Source: Pseudolysinimonas_A sp041984585
GTDB lineage: Bacteria; Actinomycetota; Actinomycetes; Actinomycetales; Microbacteriaceae
Direction: 5' to 3'
Assembly: GCA_041984585.1 (NCBI GenBank)
Contig: JBHIXX010000001.1
Location: 52,210 to 116,209 of the forward strand
Length of the DNA stretch: 64,000 nucleotides
This document shows, piece by piece, positions 63,305-64,000 of the stretch. The position numbers and the translations under genes are program-made. Below the pieces are notes generated by a model. The model saw nothing but the letters and a program-made list of their open reading frames with translations. It made no database searches and was not told the DNA's origin. How positions within the stretch are numbered: the first letter of the stretch is position 1; each line of letters starts with the position of its first letter.

Positions 63305-64000
63305 GTGGCAACCACCAACGACATCAAGAACGGCAGCGTCCTCAACCTCGACGGTCAGCTCTGGAACGTGGTCGAGTTCCAGCACGTCAAGCCGGGCAAG
63401 GGCGGCGCGTTCGTGCGCACCAAGGTCAAGAACGTGCTCTCCGGCAAGGTCGTCGACCGCACGTTCAACGCGGGGACGAAGATCGACTTCGCCACGGTCG
63501 ACCGGCGCGACTATCAGTACCTCTACAACGACGGCGAAGGCTTCGTGTTCATGGACACGACCGACTTCGACCAGGTCACCATCCCGGCCGACGTCGTCGG
63601 CGACGCCGCGAAGTTCATGCTCGAGAACCAGATGGTGACGATCGCGATGCACGAGGGCTCGCCGCTCTACGTCGAGATGCCGGCCTCCGTCGTGCTCGAG
63701 GTGACCTACACGGAGCCGGGCCTGCAGGGCGACCGCTCCAGCGCGGGCACCAAGCCGGCGACCCTCGAGACCGGCGCCGTCCGCTACGACACCCCACGCT
63801 TCGAGCGACTCGCCCTCGCGCGGGCGGGCATCGAGGTCCCGACGTCGTGGCGCACCGCCGATCTCCTGGTGACGCGGTCGAATCTCGGCGAGGATCTGGA
63901 GACCGCCACCGAACGGCGGATCTGTGTCGATCGGGACGCCGGGCCAATCGCACGGCAGGACACCGGCAACGTCGACCTCGAAACCCCGTCACGCAATCTC
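63305..64000 (+). CDS. efp: Elongation factor P, C-terminus replaced by unrelated sequence; open at window end
   Basis: EF-P rescues ribosomes stalled at proline runs. Residues 1-157 are a standard EF-P: KOW-like domain I with NVVEFQHVKPGKGGAFVRTK (the Lys tip loop), then domain II through MVTIAMHEGSPLYVEMPASV and GDRSSAGTKPATLETG. From base 63776 the usual last 30 residues of domain III (a YEIQVPLF...-type sequence) are absent. Instead 75 codons of unrelated but GC3-rich sequence follow in the same frame (AVRYDTPRFERLALARAGIE onward) to the window edge with no stop. Either an insertion/rearrangement or an assembly join; the factor as read would probably be non-functional. Confidence 0.85.
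   Translation, partial: MATTNDIKNGSVLNLDGQLWNVVEFQHVKPGKGGAFVRTKVKNVLSGKVVDRTFNAGTKIDFATVDRRDYQYLYNDGEGFVFMDTTDFDQVTIPADVVGDAAKFMLENQMVTIAMHEGSPLYVEMPASVVLEVTYTEPGLQGDRSSAGTKPATLETGAVRYDTPRFERLALARAGIEVPTSWRTADLLVTRSNLGEDLETATERRICVDRDAGPIARQDTGNVDLETPSRNL

Overview
The window is a high-GC chromosomal segment from an actinobacterium, most likely a member of the Microbacteriaceae or a close relative. This rests on the strong G/C bias at third codon positions, many GTG starts, and actinobacterial marker families: SepH, DUF3000, DUF3093, DUF3159, DUF3710, DUF4193, a long bifunctional Rel and AcnA-type aconitase. Most of the window is core genome. The accessory parts are a short scar downstream of a tRNA cluster (about 28.8-30.1 kb) and an anomalous junction inside efp at the right edge.

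Layout. 1-7.6 kb: a type II topoisomerase A subunit (cut by the window start), a phosphodiesterase-like enzyme, a SHOCT-tailed protein, the FtsZ regulator SepH, small DUF genes, and a dut-DUF3710-DUF3159 operon. 7.6-15.1 kb: aconitase with a palindromic operator candidate, a hotdog-like protein, dxs and an MFS exporter. 15.1-20.5 kb (minus strand): the fatty-acid oxidation pair thiolase/FadB, and DUF3000-rnd. 20.5-25.5 kb: an alpha/beta hydrolase, a rhodanese-sufE pair, zapE and nhaA. 25.5-28.3 kb: the ammonium transporter amt behind GlnR-like boxes, followed by a diverged Amt-like protein. 28.3-28.8 kb: tRNA-Val(CAC), Gly(GCC), Cys(GCA) and Val(GAC). 28.8-30.1 kb: a degraded island with a 121-bp direct repeat and fragments of an AlbA_2-like protein and a resolvase. 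30.1-34.1 kb: a lipoprotein, and a family-2 glycosyltransferase with an N-terminal MshEN/GspE_N-like module plus a polytopic partner.

34.2-48.4 kb is a conserved housekeeping block: thrS, a HIT protein, pdxST (vitamin B6), yebC, ruvCAB (Holliday-junction processing, with a LexA-like box), yajC-secD-secF (Sec export) and rel (stringent response). 48.4-53.9 kb holds a DUF349 protein, a membrane cyclophilin, rarA and rpsD. 54.0-64.0 kb runs alaS, ruvX, mltG, aroE, aroC, aroK, aroB, a DUF4870 gene, aroQ and efp: translation, cell wall and the shikimate pathway. The efp reading frame leaves the family sequence after residue 157 and continues in unrelated sequence to the window edge.

A recurring regulatory feature is a TAnnnT -10 hexamer ending only 6-8 bases before the start codon at many genes, which predicts widespread leaderless transcription. 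No CRISPR array, intact prophage or complete insertion sequence was seen. The least ordinary items are the MshEN-glycosyltransferase pair, the Amt-like paralogue lacking the twin histidines, the tRNA-side island scar and the efp junction.
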